Shown: in pieces, positions 9,641-17,377 of the stretch
Numbering within the stretch: position 1 is the first letter of the stretch
Layout of the letters: every line of letters starts with the position of its first letter
Source: Alkalibacterium subtropicum
GTDB lineage: Bacteria > Bacillota > Bacilli > Lactobacillales > Carnobacteriaceae_A
NCBI RefSeq assembly: GCF_900112455.1
Contig: NZ_FOLT01000014.1
Coordinates: 1-41,008 of the forward strand
Direction of reading: 5' to 3'
Length of the DNA: 41,008 nucleotides
Position numbers and translations under genes: made by a program
Notes under the pieces: generated by a model
Database searches by the model: none
Seen by the model: the letters and a program-made list of their open reading frames with translations, nothing else
Told to the model about the DNA's origin: nothing

Positions 9641-10660
9641 TTATTCAACCAGCGCATGGTCGCCTGTTTCATAGTCCAGCTCGATGCCGTCCTGCTGATT
9701 CGGGACGAAGACATTGAAGGAGAGGGTCTCGCCGTTATCATCCACGGAGAAGCCTTCCATGACGATGCCGTGGGCAAGCAGGTTGTCATCTTCAAACAGC
9801 GGGGTGACACGGTAGCGGACCTGCATTTCGGTGTCTTCAACGACACTGGCAACGAAGTTTTCAAACGGCAGCATGCCTTCGACGTTGAACTGGCGGGTCC
9901 CGGTCATCAGGTTGTTTTTGCCGTCATACCCAGTCATCTGATGGCCGATAAGGTGGCTGCGGTTATAGAGCCAGTTGCCGGAGACGACCTCATAATTCCC
10001 CTGGTTCCATCCCGTCGGGTCGACATGGCTGATGGATCCGCGTTCTTCTGCCGGCATCAGCTCAACATCCAAAAGAGCATCCGCCACACCGACCCGTCCG
10101 AGTTCATCTCTTGCTTCATATGAATGAAACGGTTCGCTGACCTCCAGTTCTTCGTTCGTGAACAGCGGTACGTTGTCATTCACTTCGATATAAACCTCGT
10201 CCAGCGGCAGGTCTTCCGGACTCGGAAGGTCTAAAGCTTCAATATCGTAGACTAAGTCAGACGCTGCTTCTTCTGTCCCCAGTTCAGGCTCGTCTTCTGC
10301 TGTTTCCGCTTCGGACGCCGCCACATCATCTTGACTTGCGGACACTTCATAGACGGCATCCTCTTCTGCGACTCTATCCTCTGATTCGTCGATGGCAACT
10401 TCTTCTGTTGTTTCTTCTACAACATCAGCATCGTTAGAAATACCATCTGTCTCATCATCCACTGTTTCTTCAGAAGAAACGCTATTCCCGCTCTCTTCTT
10501 CTGTCAGGACTGTGGCGTTCTCTTCCGAATCCGTCACTCCACTTGGGACTGCCTCTTTCGTTTCGATCTCTTCACGTTCCACAGCTTCATCCACCGGTTC
10601 ACACCCGGCCAGAAGCATGGCGGCACTTATCATCCCTGTCATTAATCGTCTATGTAACAT
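9641..10660 (-). CDS. Lipoprotein DNA/RNA non-specific endonuclease
   Basis: A 339-residue predicted lipoprotein. Residues 1-20 are a signal peptide with lipobox LAGC (Cys20). Residues about 21-145 are a low-complexity, strongly acidic Glu/Asp/Ser/Thr-rich spacer. Residues about 150-339 match the DNA-entry-nuclease (EndA/NucA-like, beta-beta-alpha-metal) domain, with YNRSHLIGHQMTG at about 231-243 holding the catalytic His and metal-site region, and NLMTGTRQFN after it. This family cuts DNA and often RNA outside the cell, for nutrient recovery or competence. No competence genes are nearby. The ATG is preceded only by GGGGATGG, a weak site. A later in-frame ATG (10642) is possible. Confidence 0.85.
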   Translation of the reverse strand: MLHRRLMTGMISAAMLLAGCEPVDEAVEREEIETKEAVPSGVTDSEENATVLTEEESGNSVSSEETVDDETDGISNDADVVEETTEEVAIDESEDRVAEEDAVYEVSASQDDVAASEAETAEDEPELGTEEAASDLVYDIEALDLPSPEDLPLDEVYIEVNDNVPLFTNEELEVSEPFHSYEARDELGRVGVADALLDVELMPAEERGSISHVDPTGWNQGNYEVVSGNWLYNRSHLIGHQMTGYDGKNNLMTGTRQFNVEGMLPFENFVASVVEDTEMQVRYRVTPLFEDDNLLAHGIVMEGFSVDDNGETLSFNVFVPNQQDGIELDYETGDHALVE

Positions 10661-10780
10661 AACTTACACCATCCCCATACTCTATTATGTAATAATATTC
10701 TTTTTTTAAATAAATAATCAACTTATCTATCATAACAGGTTTTTCATTACATTTGAAAGGACTTTCTTATCAGTCGACAT

Positions 10781-10815
10781 AAAAAAAGCATCACGCCCAG
10801 TTTCGGGAATGATGC
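10781..10815 (-). terminator. Terminator of the glycerophosphodiesterase gene
   Basis: On the minus strand GCATCA (outer) and CCC/GGG (inner) pair around a short loop (10788-10815), followed by T7. It lies about 45 bases past the stop. Confidence 0.8.
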
Positions 10816-10858
10816 ATGGGTCTTTATCACACGATTGCTCATAGCTTGAAGCGGGGAA

Positions 10859-11590
10859 TCACTGATCATTATACTGAATCGTACGCAGCCGATCCGGATA
10901 GTCCGTAATAATGCCATACAGACCCAAAGCATTCGCTTTCTCCAGATCTTTCATTTCATTGATTGTCCAAGTGTTGATACCCAGACCGTGAGCGTGAGCT
11001 GACTCTATAATTTCTTCAGTCAGATTGACTGCCTTTAAATGTACATAATTAAATCCCAGTTCCTTGGCCATTTGAATGGTCGATTCATCATACTTTGAAA
11101 GGAGCAGTCCGGTTTTGGCACGAGGCGCCAGTATTTTCATACGGATCAGGCTGTTTTCAAGAAAGGAGGAAATAATGACCTGTTCTTCCATTTTATATAT
11201 TTGGATGGCTTCCGCTACTCGGAGCTCTAACCGGTAGTTCTTCTTGATGCTTTTCAGCTCGATATTCGTCACGAGCGGCTTGTCTTTTGCACATTCAAGG
11301 TACTCTGAGAGCGTCGGTATCACTGCCTGTTTGATCGCTTTCTGCAGGGGACGGGTGATGATCGGATGAGACTGCAGTTCTTCCAGTGTATACTCGCTGA
11401 CCGCACCCTTCCCTTCCGTCATCCTGTCTATTTTAGCGTCATGGAAGATGACGACTTCCCCGTCCTTCGTCAGTCGGACATCCAGTTCTATCCCGTCAGC
11501 GCCTGCTTCATACGCTTTTTCGAAGGCGGTCATGGTGTTTTCTGTGTACTGACCACTAAACCCTCTGTGTGCGATATTCAAACTTCTCAT
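10859..11590 (-). CDS. Glycerophosphodiester phosphodiesterase
   Basis: A 243-residue cytoplasmic enzyme of the GDPD/UgpQ family, which cleaves glycerophosphodiesters to glycerol-3-phosphate and an alcohol. Catalytic and metal-binding motifs are in order: HRG (8-10), ENT (17-19), ELDV (35-38), then KDGEVVIFHD (42-51) with the second His, and NIELK further on. The C-terminal ITDYPDRL is typical of the TIM barrel end. There is no signal peptide. A monocistronic unit with its own terminator. Substrates could come from phospholipid or teichoic acid turnover. Confidence 0.92.
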   Translation of the reverse strand: MRSLNIAHRGFSGQYTENTMTAFEKAYEAGADGIELDVRLTKDGEVVIFHDAKIDRMTEGKGAVSEYTLEELQSHPIITRPLQKAIKQAVIPTLSEYLECAKDKPLVTNIELKSIKKNYRLELRVAEAIQIYKMEEQVIISSFLENSLIRMKILAPRAKTGLLLSKYDESTIQMAKELGFNYVHLKAVNLTEEIIESAHAHGLGINTWTINEMKDLEKANALGLYGIITDYPDRLRTIQYNDQ

Positions 11591-11739
11591 GTCGTTACCA
11601 CCCTTCCGCTTTACTGAACTATATCAAATATCCGGCTGATTTGCATTTCATTACATTCGATCCTGCCGATTTTATCTTTGGTAAATAAGAGTTTTTATAC
11701 ATTTTTTATTATTAAAATGCATTAATGACCACTAAGAAT

Positions 11740-11786
11740 CCCGACAATTTACCCTGATATACTTAGCATCAGGATAAATTGTCGGG
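11740..11786. terminator. Long hairpin after the orphan opuAC gene
   Basis: A 19-bp stem (11740-11758 with 11768-11786, one mismatch) has a 9-base loop. The 3' tail on the minus strand is only weakly T-rich, so it is either a terminator or a 3'-end stabiliser. Confidence 0.6.
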
Positions 11787-11810
11787 ATATATCTTACAAT
11801 CACTTTTCAG

Positions 11811-12704
11811 TTAATCTTTGGCCGGCAGATCTTCTACCGAGTTCACATCCATATAGGTTGGGACGACCAGTCCATTCATTGCTCCGGACATATTCGGTCC
11901 TAAGTCAACGATCTGATCTTTATATTCATCATAGTAAGCGCCGAAAGTCATTGGCAGCCATGGAGCTAAACTGGCATCACCTTCGTCGTGGGCGATCGCC
12001 TGAAACATAACGACAGGATCCACATTAGTGATGTCGACGGTGTAGCCCATTTCTTCCAATACGTACTGCATCACATGAGAAGACGCACGTTCGGAGTCCC
12101 ACGGTGTGGACACTAATTCAAATTCTTTACCGTCTACTGTTTCAACGCCTTCTGTCCATTCATCAACGAGGTCTCTGTTATCATTGACCCAGTCTGATGC
12201 AGCTTCTTCAAAAGGAATATCCTGCGCTGCAAACATCACTTCCTGCATATCTTCAACTTCCCAGCTGAAATTCTCCATGACAGTATAGGCGCCAGGCATG
12301 TCTTCTTCCAGTCCTTCACGCACGATCGTGTGGATAAATTCTTCTTCTCCAAGCGAATGCTTCGGATCATCTAAAATTTTCAGATCAAACTCTTCAAAAA
12401 TCCAGTGGGGTGTCCATCCAGTCACAACGATCGGCTCTTCATTTTCGATGGCCTCTTCAAGCGCCGTGACCATCCCTGCTGTGGAACTCGTTTGCAGTTC
12501 CCAGTCTTCTAAATTATCGTAGTCGTTCAGCATGTCCTCTGCCATTTCAGTCGTACCGGAGCCGGCTTCGATCCCAACGATGGTATGCTCCATCGCCTCT
12601 CCGAAGTCATCAGGTTCTTCTTCAGCTTCTCCAGCCTCACAACCTAACAGTAAAAATGCTGCAGGTAGCACAGTTAACAGTCTACGATATTTTGATTTCT
12701 TCAT
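11811..12704 (-). CDS. opuAC: OpuAC-type glycine betaine-binding lipoprotein, orphan
   Basis: A 297-residue lipoprotein with lipobox LLGC (Cys22) and an acidic linker. The two lobes come in the Bacillus subtilis OpuAC order: TIVGIEAGSG and VTGWTPHW (92-101) first, then STPWDSE (199-205) and APWLP (247-251). The order is circularly permuted in lactococcal OpuA. Trp97, Trp202 and Trp249 correspond to the aromatic box that holds the trimethylammonium group. Where the B. subtilis protein has the ligand-contacting His five residues after the last Trp (WLPNTH), this one has Phe254 (WLPMTF). No permease or ATPase gene of the OpuA type adjoins it. The start follows GGAGG by 6 bases. Confidence 0.9.
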   Translation of the reverse strand: MKKSKYRRLLTVLPAAFLLLGCEAGEAEEEPDDFGEAMEHTIVGIEAGSGTTEMAEDMLNDYDNLEDWELQTSSTAGMVTALEEAIENEEPIVVTGWTPHWIFEEFDLKILDDPKHSLGEEEFIHTIVREGLEEDMPGAYTVMENFSWEVEDMQEVMFAAQDIPFEEAASDWVNDNRDLVDEWTEGVETVDGKEFELVSTPWDSERASSHVMQYVLEEMGYTVDITNVDPVVMFQAIAHDEGDASLAPWLPMTFGAYYDEYKDQIVDLGPNMSGAMNGLVVPTYMDVNSVEDLPAKD

Positions 12705-13154
12705 TCTTTGCCTCCTATTTATTAGCGTGAGTGAAGTAAACTACCAAGTAATTTTTATTTTTTCTTTTTGAAAAAACTTAACTTAAAACACGCACAGGCA
12801 TGATAATAACATAGATGAAATCCTCAATCAAATGATCCGACCGACCTTAGTTATAAAGAGCAAAAAAGTCAACATCCGCGTTATTTTCTCAAGGTTTCGC
12901 CACATTTTCTGCCGGCTCAGAGGTCAGTGAGAGAAATAAATACCGCTGACGCTCGATACTGCCCCCTTGTTGGTATTCGCCGTTCATGATCCTCCGAAAC
13001 CGACAGGATAACACAGTAAGAATGCCGCCTTCTTTCTCTTTCTCACCTCTAGACAGTATGTTCAATGCTACTTTATATTGATATCTTCCCCACCATATGT
13101 TAAGTTTATCTTTATAAGAAACCATTATAAATATACATAAGGAGATCACTCTAC
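12705..13154. other. Gap between opuAC and the membrane protein gene
   Basis: The stretch begins with the A/T-rich 5' region of opuAC (minus). From about 12885 to 13070 it is noticeably more GC-rich and holds one short minus-strand reading frame, listed separately. No terminator, RNA gene or repeat is recognised. Confidence 0.5.
12889..12987 (-). CDS. Doubtful 32-residue open reading frame in a GC-rich island
   Basis: The frame starts with ATG at 12987, with GGAGG only 3 bases upstream, and reads MNGEYQQGGSIERQRY to a TGA. It extends upstream without stops to 13167. The local GC rise and a plausible-looking peptide make it worth recording, but the ribosome binding site is too close and no family is recognised. 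It may instead be a gene remnant or part of an RNA. Confidence 0.2.
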   Translation of the reverse strand: MNGEYQQGGSIERQRYLFLSLTSEPAENVAKP

Positions 13155-13712
13155 ATGAAAAATACACGTTCTATAGTCTCTTCACTTCTATTCTTCTCAC
13201 TGGCGGTCATTATGTTTCTAGCTCTTTCTTCAGCTGTCTTGCCCGCTTACGCCACTCATGGTCGTTCGATGATCATCGGTACACTGGCTTACATAATTAT
13301 GAGCGGCATGGTGATTTTTTCATCGGTGAACAGCAGAGGATTAAGCATAGCGGGAGCCCTTGCCAGTTTTACGTTTATCGGCGCGCATACGTTCATTGAA
13401 GCCAATCTATTCTCAACGATCGGACTCGCTTCCTTAACCAATCCATTTGGATATGCTGCGATCGCGGCTTTCTTATTAGCCGGAGCGACTTACATCATGA
13501 ATAAAGTCGGTGGTTCAGCCCAGTTGAGTCTTTACGTCAACGGATTGATGACAGCCGGTATCACCTTGGTCTACTATCACGTGGCTTCTCTGGCACCCGT
13601 TAGAACATCCGTGCTGTTCTTCGTTCCATTTACATTCTTGTTGATCTGGACGGTTGTCCAATACGGTATCCACGTTTCTGAAGCAGTGAAAACCAGTAAA
13701 CAGTTTGCCTGA
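13155..13712 (+). CDS. Unknown polytopic membrane protein
   Basis: A 185-residue integral membrane protein with about six hydrophobic segments (near residues 8-30, 39-58, 64-84, 94-115, 121-143 and 149-171) and a short charged tail. No motif or catalytic residue is recognisable. AAGGAGAT precedes the ATG by 9 bases. It is a single-gene unit with its own strong terminator, lying between divergent opuAC and the convergent AraC-type gene. Function unknown. Confidence 0.8.
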   Translation: MKNTRSIVSSLLFFSLAVIMFLALSSAVLPAYATHGRSMIIGTLAYIIMSGMVIFSSVNSRGLSIAGALASFTFIGAHTFIEANLFSTIGLASLTNPFGYAAIAAFLLAGATYIMNKVGGSAQLSLYVNGLMTAGITLVYYHVASLAPVRTSVLFFVPFTFLLIWTVVQYGIHVSEAVKTSKQFA

Positions 13713-13724
13713 TAGCAGACAGAT

Positions 13725-13762
13725 AAAACGCCCTTTTCCATTGATTTGGAAGAGGGCGTTTT
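13725..13762. terminator. Bidirectional terminator after the membrane protein gene
   Basis: The 16-base arms 13725-13740 and 13747-13762 pair with one mismatch (AAAACGCCC against GGGCGTTTT), loop about 6 bases. It serves the plus-strand gene and may also serve the convergent AraC-type gene. Confidence 0.9.
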
Positions 13763-13813
13763 ACTGTATACTGTACCGTTAGCAGACTTGTCTAGCTGTC
13801 CCGACGCTAAAAG

Positions 13814-14698
13814 TCAGCTTTCACTTTTTTTCTCAACTGGGATCCATATCTCACAAAATAGGGCCTCGTCTTTTTCGGCTGGATAGAATTCGAAATCTGA
13901 AGCCTCCAGCATCCGATAATTTGATCCCGGAAGAAATTCTTTGAAGATCCTCTCCCATGTTTCACCAATACAATCAGGACTGTCACCTATGCAGGGGAAT
14001 ACTGCCCAAAGCGTGGATTCGACATGCCAGACACGATAGCCATCAGGCGTTTCCCTGCCATCATGCAGCATACCGATGCCGTAGGCGAAATAATCACTTT
14101 CCTTTGTCATAGGTGCGCATACCCCATAAAGATCCTCCGTCACAGCATGTTCCTGCAGTGTTTCAAACACATCTGACCGACCGCTTTCTTTCCAGAAATC
14201 CGGTATTTTGTTTTCCACTTCGCTTGAATCATCGATCGATTCATTGGGGAATTGTTCCACCTTGGCAATCAGCTTAAACGGCTCCTTTTCGACGATTCTG
14301 TAATTCATGATCGTTCCTCCTTCCGTCGATAATTTCATAACGAGGCGGTTATAACTATTCAAATCAATTCCGGCTTTTTTGGCTTTACCGGGAGACACAC
14401 CATGGAAGCGAGTGAAGGCTTTAGAAAAACTTTCCGGTGACTCGTATTGATATTTGTAGGCGACGTCTATGACTTTCGATCGAGACAGGGTGAGTTCTTC
14501 GCCGGCCATCGACAATCTCCGGTAGCGTATATATTCATTCGGCGTGACACCCGTTATCAGACTGAACGTTCTTTGAAAGTGAAAATTTGAAAGGTACAGA
14601 TGTTTAGCAACGTCACTGTAACTGATATCTTCCAATAAGTGGTCTTCCATATAGTCAATAGCCTTTTGAATCGTTTTAAAATAGTCCATATCGCTCAC
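13814..14698 (-). CDS. AraC-family regulator with GyrI-like effector domain
   Basis: A 294-residue transcription regulator. Residues about 8-108 hold the two helix-turn-helix units of AraC/XylS proteins (ISYSDVAKHLYLSNFHFQRTF and YESPESFSKAFTRFHGVSP regions). Residues about 130-290 form a GyrI-like/SOUL-type effector pocket (MNYRIVEKEPFKLIAKVEQF, later FEFYPAE and CEIWIPV). This layout is shared with B. subtilis-type AraC activators that sense small hydrophobic or cationic molecules. Target genes are unknown. The gene is followed by the shared terminator at 13725-13762 and its start has AGGTGAGC upstream. Confidence 0.9.
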   Translation of the reverse strand: MSDMDYFKTIQKAIDYMEDHLLEDISYSDVAKHLYLSNFHFQRTFSLITGVTPNEYIRYRRLSMAGEELTLSRSKVIDVAYKYQYESPESFSKAFTRFHGVSPGKAKKAGIDLNSYNRLVMKLSTEGGTIMNYRIVEKEPFKLIAKVEQFPNESIDDSSEVENKIPDFWKESGRSDVFETLQEHAVTEDLYGVCAPMTKESDYFAYGIGMLHDGRETPDGYRVWHVESTLWAVFPCIGDSPDCIGETWERIFKEFLPGSNYRMLEASDFEFYPAEKDEALFCEIWIPVEKKSES

Positions 14699-14796
14699 CT
14701 CATTTACATTATATAAGGAGCACCTATCTGTTTCATGCCCTCGATTGCTCGATTCTGTCAGTTTTTAGTTTACTTAAAAAGCAGACACTTACTGAT

Positions 14797-15225
14797 TTAT
14801 AGCTGTTTATTCAAGGTGACACAGGGCGCGCCATCTTCGTAGTAAATGTCTGAGACCCGTACGTATCCCAGTTTTTCATAGAACTCAGCTGCCGTCAGTT
14901 CACCATGGATGACCGACTTTGTGCAGCCATTTTTCTGCCCTATTTTTTCCAGTTCTTTCAATAATTGTTCGCCCAGACCCTGCTTGCGGTAATCTTTCAA
15001 AACTGCAATTCTTCCAGGTCGAATAGTCTCTGAGTCGATCTCTTTATACCGGCCCGTGGCGACCGGCTTGCCGTCATCATAAAGGACGACATAAACGGTG
15101 CCGTCCGTGTCTTTTGAATCGAATTCTTCCTGCAGCGAGATCTCACGTTCTAACACAAACACCTGCATCCGTACATAAAAAGCCGCTGCCCGGTTCCAGT
15201 TTTCGCTTCCAGCATGTACTTTCAT
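14797..15225 (-). CDS. GNAT family N-acetyltransferase, ElaA-like
   Basis: A 142-residue GNAT enzyme. Visible are the substrate-side beta strands VRMQVFVLEREISLQEEFD, the acetyl-CoA loop LKDYRKQGLGEQLL at about 78-91, and the C-terminal AEFYEKLGYVRVSD. The run FVLEREIS-LQEE-D is typical of the YjcF/ElaA subgroup. The ATG at 15225 is preferred over 15252 because GAGGGG lies 6 bases before it. The substrate is unknown. It is divergent from truA. Confidence 0.85.
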   Translation of the reverse strand: MKVHAGSENWNRAAAFYVRMQVFVLEREISLQEEFDSKDTDGTVYVVLYDDGKPVATGRYKEIDSETIRPGRIAVLKDYRKQGLGEQLLKELEKIGQKNGCTKSVIHGELTAAEFYEKLGYVRVSDIYYEDGAPCVTLNKQL

Positions 15226-15435
15226 TTCCAGCCCCTCATTTCTCATATGCATTCATTTTAAAAGATTTAGGTCCAGTATATCATAGAGGCATGCGCCACT
15301 GGTTCATTAAAGGTATAATGGTGAAGAGTAGTAGAACCGTTAGGCTTTTTAGCAACTCTATGAGAAATTTAGAAGACCGGACTAAACAGATTCACCTTAG
15401 ACCTAAACTACATCAAAAAGATAAAGAGGGATACC

Positions 15436-16176
15436 ATGCGAAACATTAAAATGACGATCGAATATGACGGCGGCCGCTATCAGGGCTGGCAGCGTCTTGG
15501 TGATACAGACAAGACGATTCAGGGAAAAATCGAAAACGTGCTGTCACAGCTGACCGGCACAGAAGTTGAGATCGTCGGTTCAGGCCGCACAGACGCCGGG
15601 ACCCACGCTAGAGGACAAGTCGCCAACTTCAAGACCGAGTCCGATATGGATCTTTCGGCCATGCAGGAAGTCCTGATAAAAAACCTTCCACAAGATATCA
15701 TCGTCAAAAAACTGGAAGAAGTGCCTGAACGGTTCCATTCGCGCTATCATGCCAGTGGGAAACAGTACAGCTATTATGTGTGGAACCAGACCATCCCTTC
15801 TGCCTTTGAGCGCAACTACAGCTTCCATTACCCTGAACAGCTGGATATGAAAAAGATGGAACAGGCTGCAAAAAAACTAACTGGCCGACACGACTTTTTT
15901 GGTTTCTCAGCACTTAAAAAGTCAAAAAAGTCGACCGTTCGTACATTGGATAAAATCACGATCGAAAAAGAAGGCAATCTGGTGCACTTCACGTTTGCCG
16001 GTGAAGGCTTTCTGTACAAAATGGTCCGGATCCTGACAGGTACATTATTGGAAATCGGTACCGGCACTCTGGAGTTGGACGCGATCGACGACGTGTTTGA
16101 GAGCGGTGTAAGAAGTGACGCCGGCATGGCTGTGCCTTCGCAGGGTCTATTTTTAGATGAAGTGTATTACGACTGA
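15436..16176 (+). CDS. truA: tRNA pseudouridine(38-40) synthase
   Basis: A 246-residue enzyme that turns uridines 38-40 of the tRNA anticodon arm into pseudouridine. The catalytic motif is SGRTDAGTHARGQ, with the nucleophile Asp53. Other family marks are the start MTIEYDGGRYQGWQ, FHSRYHASGKQY and the C-terminal GEGFLYKMVRILTGTLLEIG. Length is normal. AGAGGG precedes the ATG. In many Firmicutes truA follows ribosomal and ECF-transporter genes; here it stands alone. Confidence 0.96.
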   Translation: MRNIKMTIEYDGGRYQGWQRLGDTDKTIQGKIENVLSQLTGTEVEIVGSGRTDAGTHARGQVANFKTESDMDLSAMQEVLIKNLPQDIIVKKLEEVPERFHSRYHASGKQYSYYVWNQTIPSAFERNYSFHYPEQLDMKKMEQAAKKLTGRHDFFGFSALKKSKKSTVRTLDKITIEKEGNLVHFTFAGEGFLYKMVRILTGTLLEIGTGTLELDAIDDVFESGVRSDAGMAVPSQGLFLDEVYYD

Positions 16177-16230
16177 TGCTTGAGTAACTGCTTAGGTATT
16201 CTAATGAAGATTATTATAATAAAAAGATGT

Positions 16231-16290
16231 TTCGATTGTGTCGAAGTCTTATTATGCTATAATGTATTTACAAGATTAGATGTATATACA
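16231..16290 (+). promoter_or_regulatory. Promoter and candidate operators of the toxin-antitoxin pair
   Basis: TTGTGT (16236-16241), a 16-bp spacer and an extended -10 (TGCTATAAT, 16255-16263) form a strong promoter. TTCGA-TTGTG-TCGAA (16231-16245) overlaps the -35. Two similar 10-mers, TGTATTTACA (16263-16272) and the perfect palindrome TGTATATACA (16281-16290), lie 18 bp apart across the start point. These are good candidates for binding of the AbrB-fold antitoxin, which usually represses its own operon. Confidence 0.6.
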
Positions 16291-16304
16291 GAGGAGGTAT
16301 TGTA

Positions 16305-16547
16305 ATGACTACTAAACAAGTACGAAAAATTCGTAAAAGCGGAAACAGTTATGTACTGACTATTCCACCCGCTGTAATGGAAGCACTTGATTTAAAAGAA
16401 GGAGATACAGTCTCTATTACGAGTGATCAAAATCGTGCTGAACTCGTTAAACAGGATCCGGACGTTGTAAACGAAGACTTTATTAATATGGTAGATTCTA
16501 TTTATGAAGAACATAAAGAAACGTTTAAATCACTGGTGGATAAATGA
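16305..16547 (+). CDS. Antitoxin with SpoVT/AbrB (MazE-like) DNA-binding domain
   Basis: An 80-residue protein. Residues 5-50 fit the swapped-hairpin AbrB fold (VRKIRKSGNSYVLTIPPAVM, then LKEGDTVSIT), which binds DNA as a dimer. Residues 51-80 are acidic and helical, as expected of a toxin-wrapping tail. The gene follows a strong ribosome binding site (GAGGAGGT) and overlaps the downstream toxin gene by ATGA, a layout typical of type II toxin-antitoxin operons. Its pairing with a Doc-type toxin rather than MazF or with a Phd antitoxin marks a mixed module. Confidence 0.87.
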   Translation: MTTKQVRKIRKSGNSYVLTIPPAVMEALDLKEGDTVSITSDQNRAELVKQDPDVVNEDFINMVDSIYEEHKETFKSLVDK

Positions 16548-16951
16548 ATACACTCTCAGAGAAACAAGTCATATTTTTTAATGTTTATTTGATCAAAAAG
16601 GGTTCTCCGCAAGAATTTATTGGTGTCAAAGAACCCACTGCTCTGAACATGTGCCTTCAGTCCATACATCAGACTGCTTTCGGAGAAGAAGTCTATCCGA
16701 CTTTAGAAGAAAAAGCAGCTATCCTTTTCATAAATCTGGTTAAAAAGCATTGTTTCCATAACGCGAATAAACGGACAGCCTTCATGACGCTCGTTTACTT
16801 TTTGCGTATTAATGGGATGAAACTTGCTCTACCGACTGATGAAGCTGTCAAAACATGTGTGATAGTGGCCACTTGGGACAAGCCCTTTGACGAATTAAAA
16901 GAACAAATCGTGGATGTTATTAAGAATAATACGATTACGATTAACAACTAA
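16544..16951 (+). CDS. doc: Doc-type (Fic fold) toxin
   Basis: A 135-residue Fic-fold protein of the death-on-curing group. The active loop is H69-C-F-H-N-A-N-K-R-T78, matching HxFx(N/D)ANKRT of Doc, followed by the helix FMTLVYFLRINGMKL. Doc of phage P1 phosphorylates elongation factor EF-Tu and stops translation. The catalytic His69, Lys76 and Arg77 are present, so the toxin looks active. It lacks its own inhibitory helix, so inhibition must come from the upstream antitoxin. Start overlaps the antitoxin stop. A terminator follows. Confidence 0.88.
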   Translation: MNTLSEKQVIFFNVYLIKKGSPQEFIGVKEPTALNMCLQSIHQTAFGEEVYPTLEEKAAILFINLVKKHCFHNANKRTAFMTLVYFLRINGMKLALPTDEAVKTCVIVATWDKPFDELKEQIVDVIKNNTITINN

Positions 16952-16978
16952 CCGAATGATGTTTTTCATAGACATAAT

Positions 16979-17024
16979 AAAACAGATCGTGAAGACCAGG
17001 ACGGTTCACATGATCTGTTTTTTT
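16979..17024 (+). terminator. Terminator of the toxin-antitoxin operon
   Basis: AACAGATCGTGAA (16981-16993) pairs with TTCACATGATCTGTT (17005-17019) with a 2-base bulge, followed by T-rich sequence. Confidence 0.85.
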
Positions 17025-17104
17025 ATATTTCTCTTCAAACTATCCACCTATTAAAAGGTCTCACAGTCCTTCAAGATAAATAAATTAATATAAGTGAATA
17101 ATCC

Positions 17105-17138
17105 TTTACACTACCTACAATGTAAGATATACTTTACA
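17105..17138 (+). promoter_or_regulatory. Promoter and likely operator of the XRE gene cluster
   Basis: TTTACA (17105-17110), 17 bp and TATACT (17128-17133) form the promoter. Three half-sites overlap it: TTTACA (17105), TGTAAG (17121) and CTTTACA (17132). TGTAAG and CTTTACA face each other across the -10, as expected if the small XRE repressor controls its own operon. Confidence 0.6.
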
Positions 17139-17175
17139 CAATGAACAATATAGATTACTTCCAAAGGAGAAAACA

Positions 17176-17376
17176 ATGGCTAAAAACTTGCGGTTAAAGA
17201 CAGCCAGGGCAAGTCTGGATATGTCCCAACAAGATCTGGCAGACGCAGTAGATGTCACCCGGCAAACGATCAGTGCCATTGAACGGGGCGATTACAATCC
17301 AACTATCAATTTATGCATACGCATATGCAAAGCATTAAACGTGACACTCAACGACTTATTCTGGGAGGAAAATTAA
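17176..17376 (+). CDS. Small XRE-family transcriptional regulator
   Basis: A 66-residue Cro/C1-type helix-turn-helix protein, consisting of the DNA-binding domain only. The recognition region is [20 protein letters not shown] (16-35), then [20 protein letters not shown]. It ends [16 protein letters not shown] precedes the ATG. Stand-alone regulators of this size are commonly paired with small membrane proteins of unknown role, as here. The first membrane gene starts 1 base after its stop and its ribosome binding site lies inside the last codons, so the genes are coupled. Two short copies of the 3' end of this gene recur at 17850-17871 and 18798-18819. Confidence 0.9.
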   Translation: MAKNLRLKTARASLDMSQQDLADAVDVTRQTISAIERGDYNPTINLCIRICKALNVTLNDLFWEEN

Positions 17377-17377
17377 G

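Noticed and set aside
11740-11786. Mobile-element inverted repeat
   Set aside because: The two arms are only 9 bases apart with no transposase nearby, so a terminator or stabilising hairpin is simpler.
12889-13167. Full 92-codon frame as a gene
   Set aside because: Its ATG at 13167 lies inside the oppositely oriented membrane-protein start region and has no Shine-Dalgarno sequence. Only the shorter frame is listed, with low confidence.
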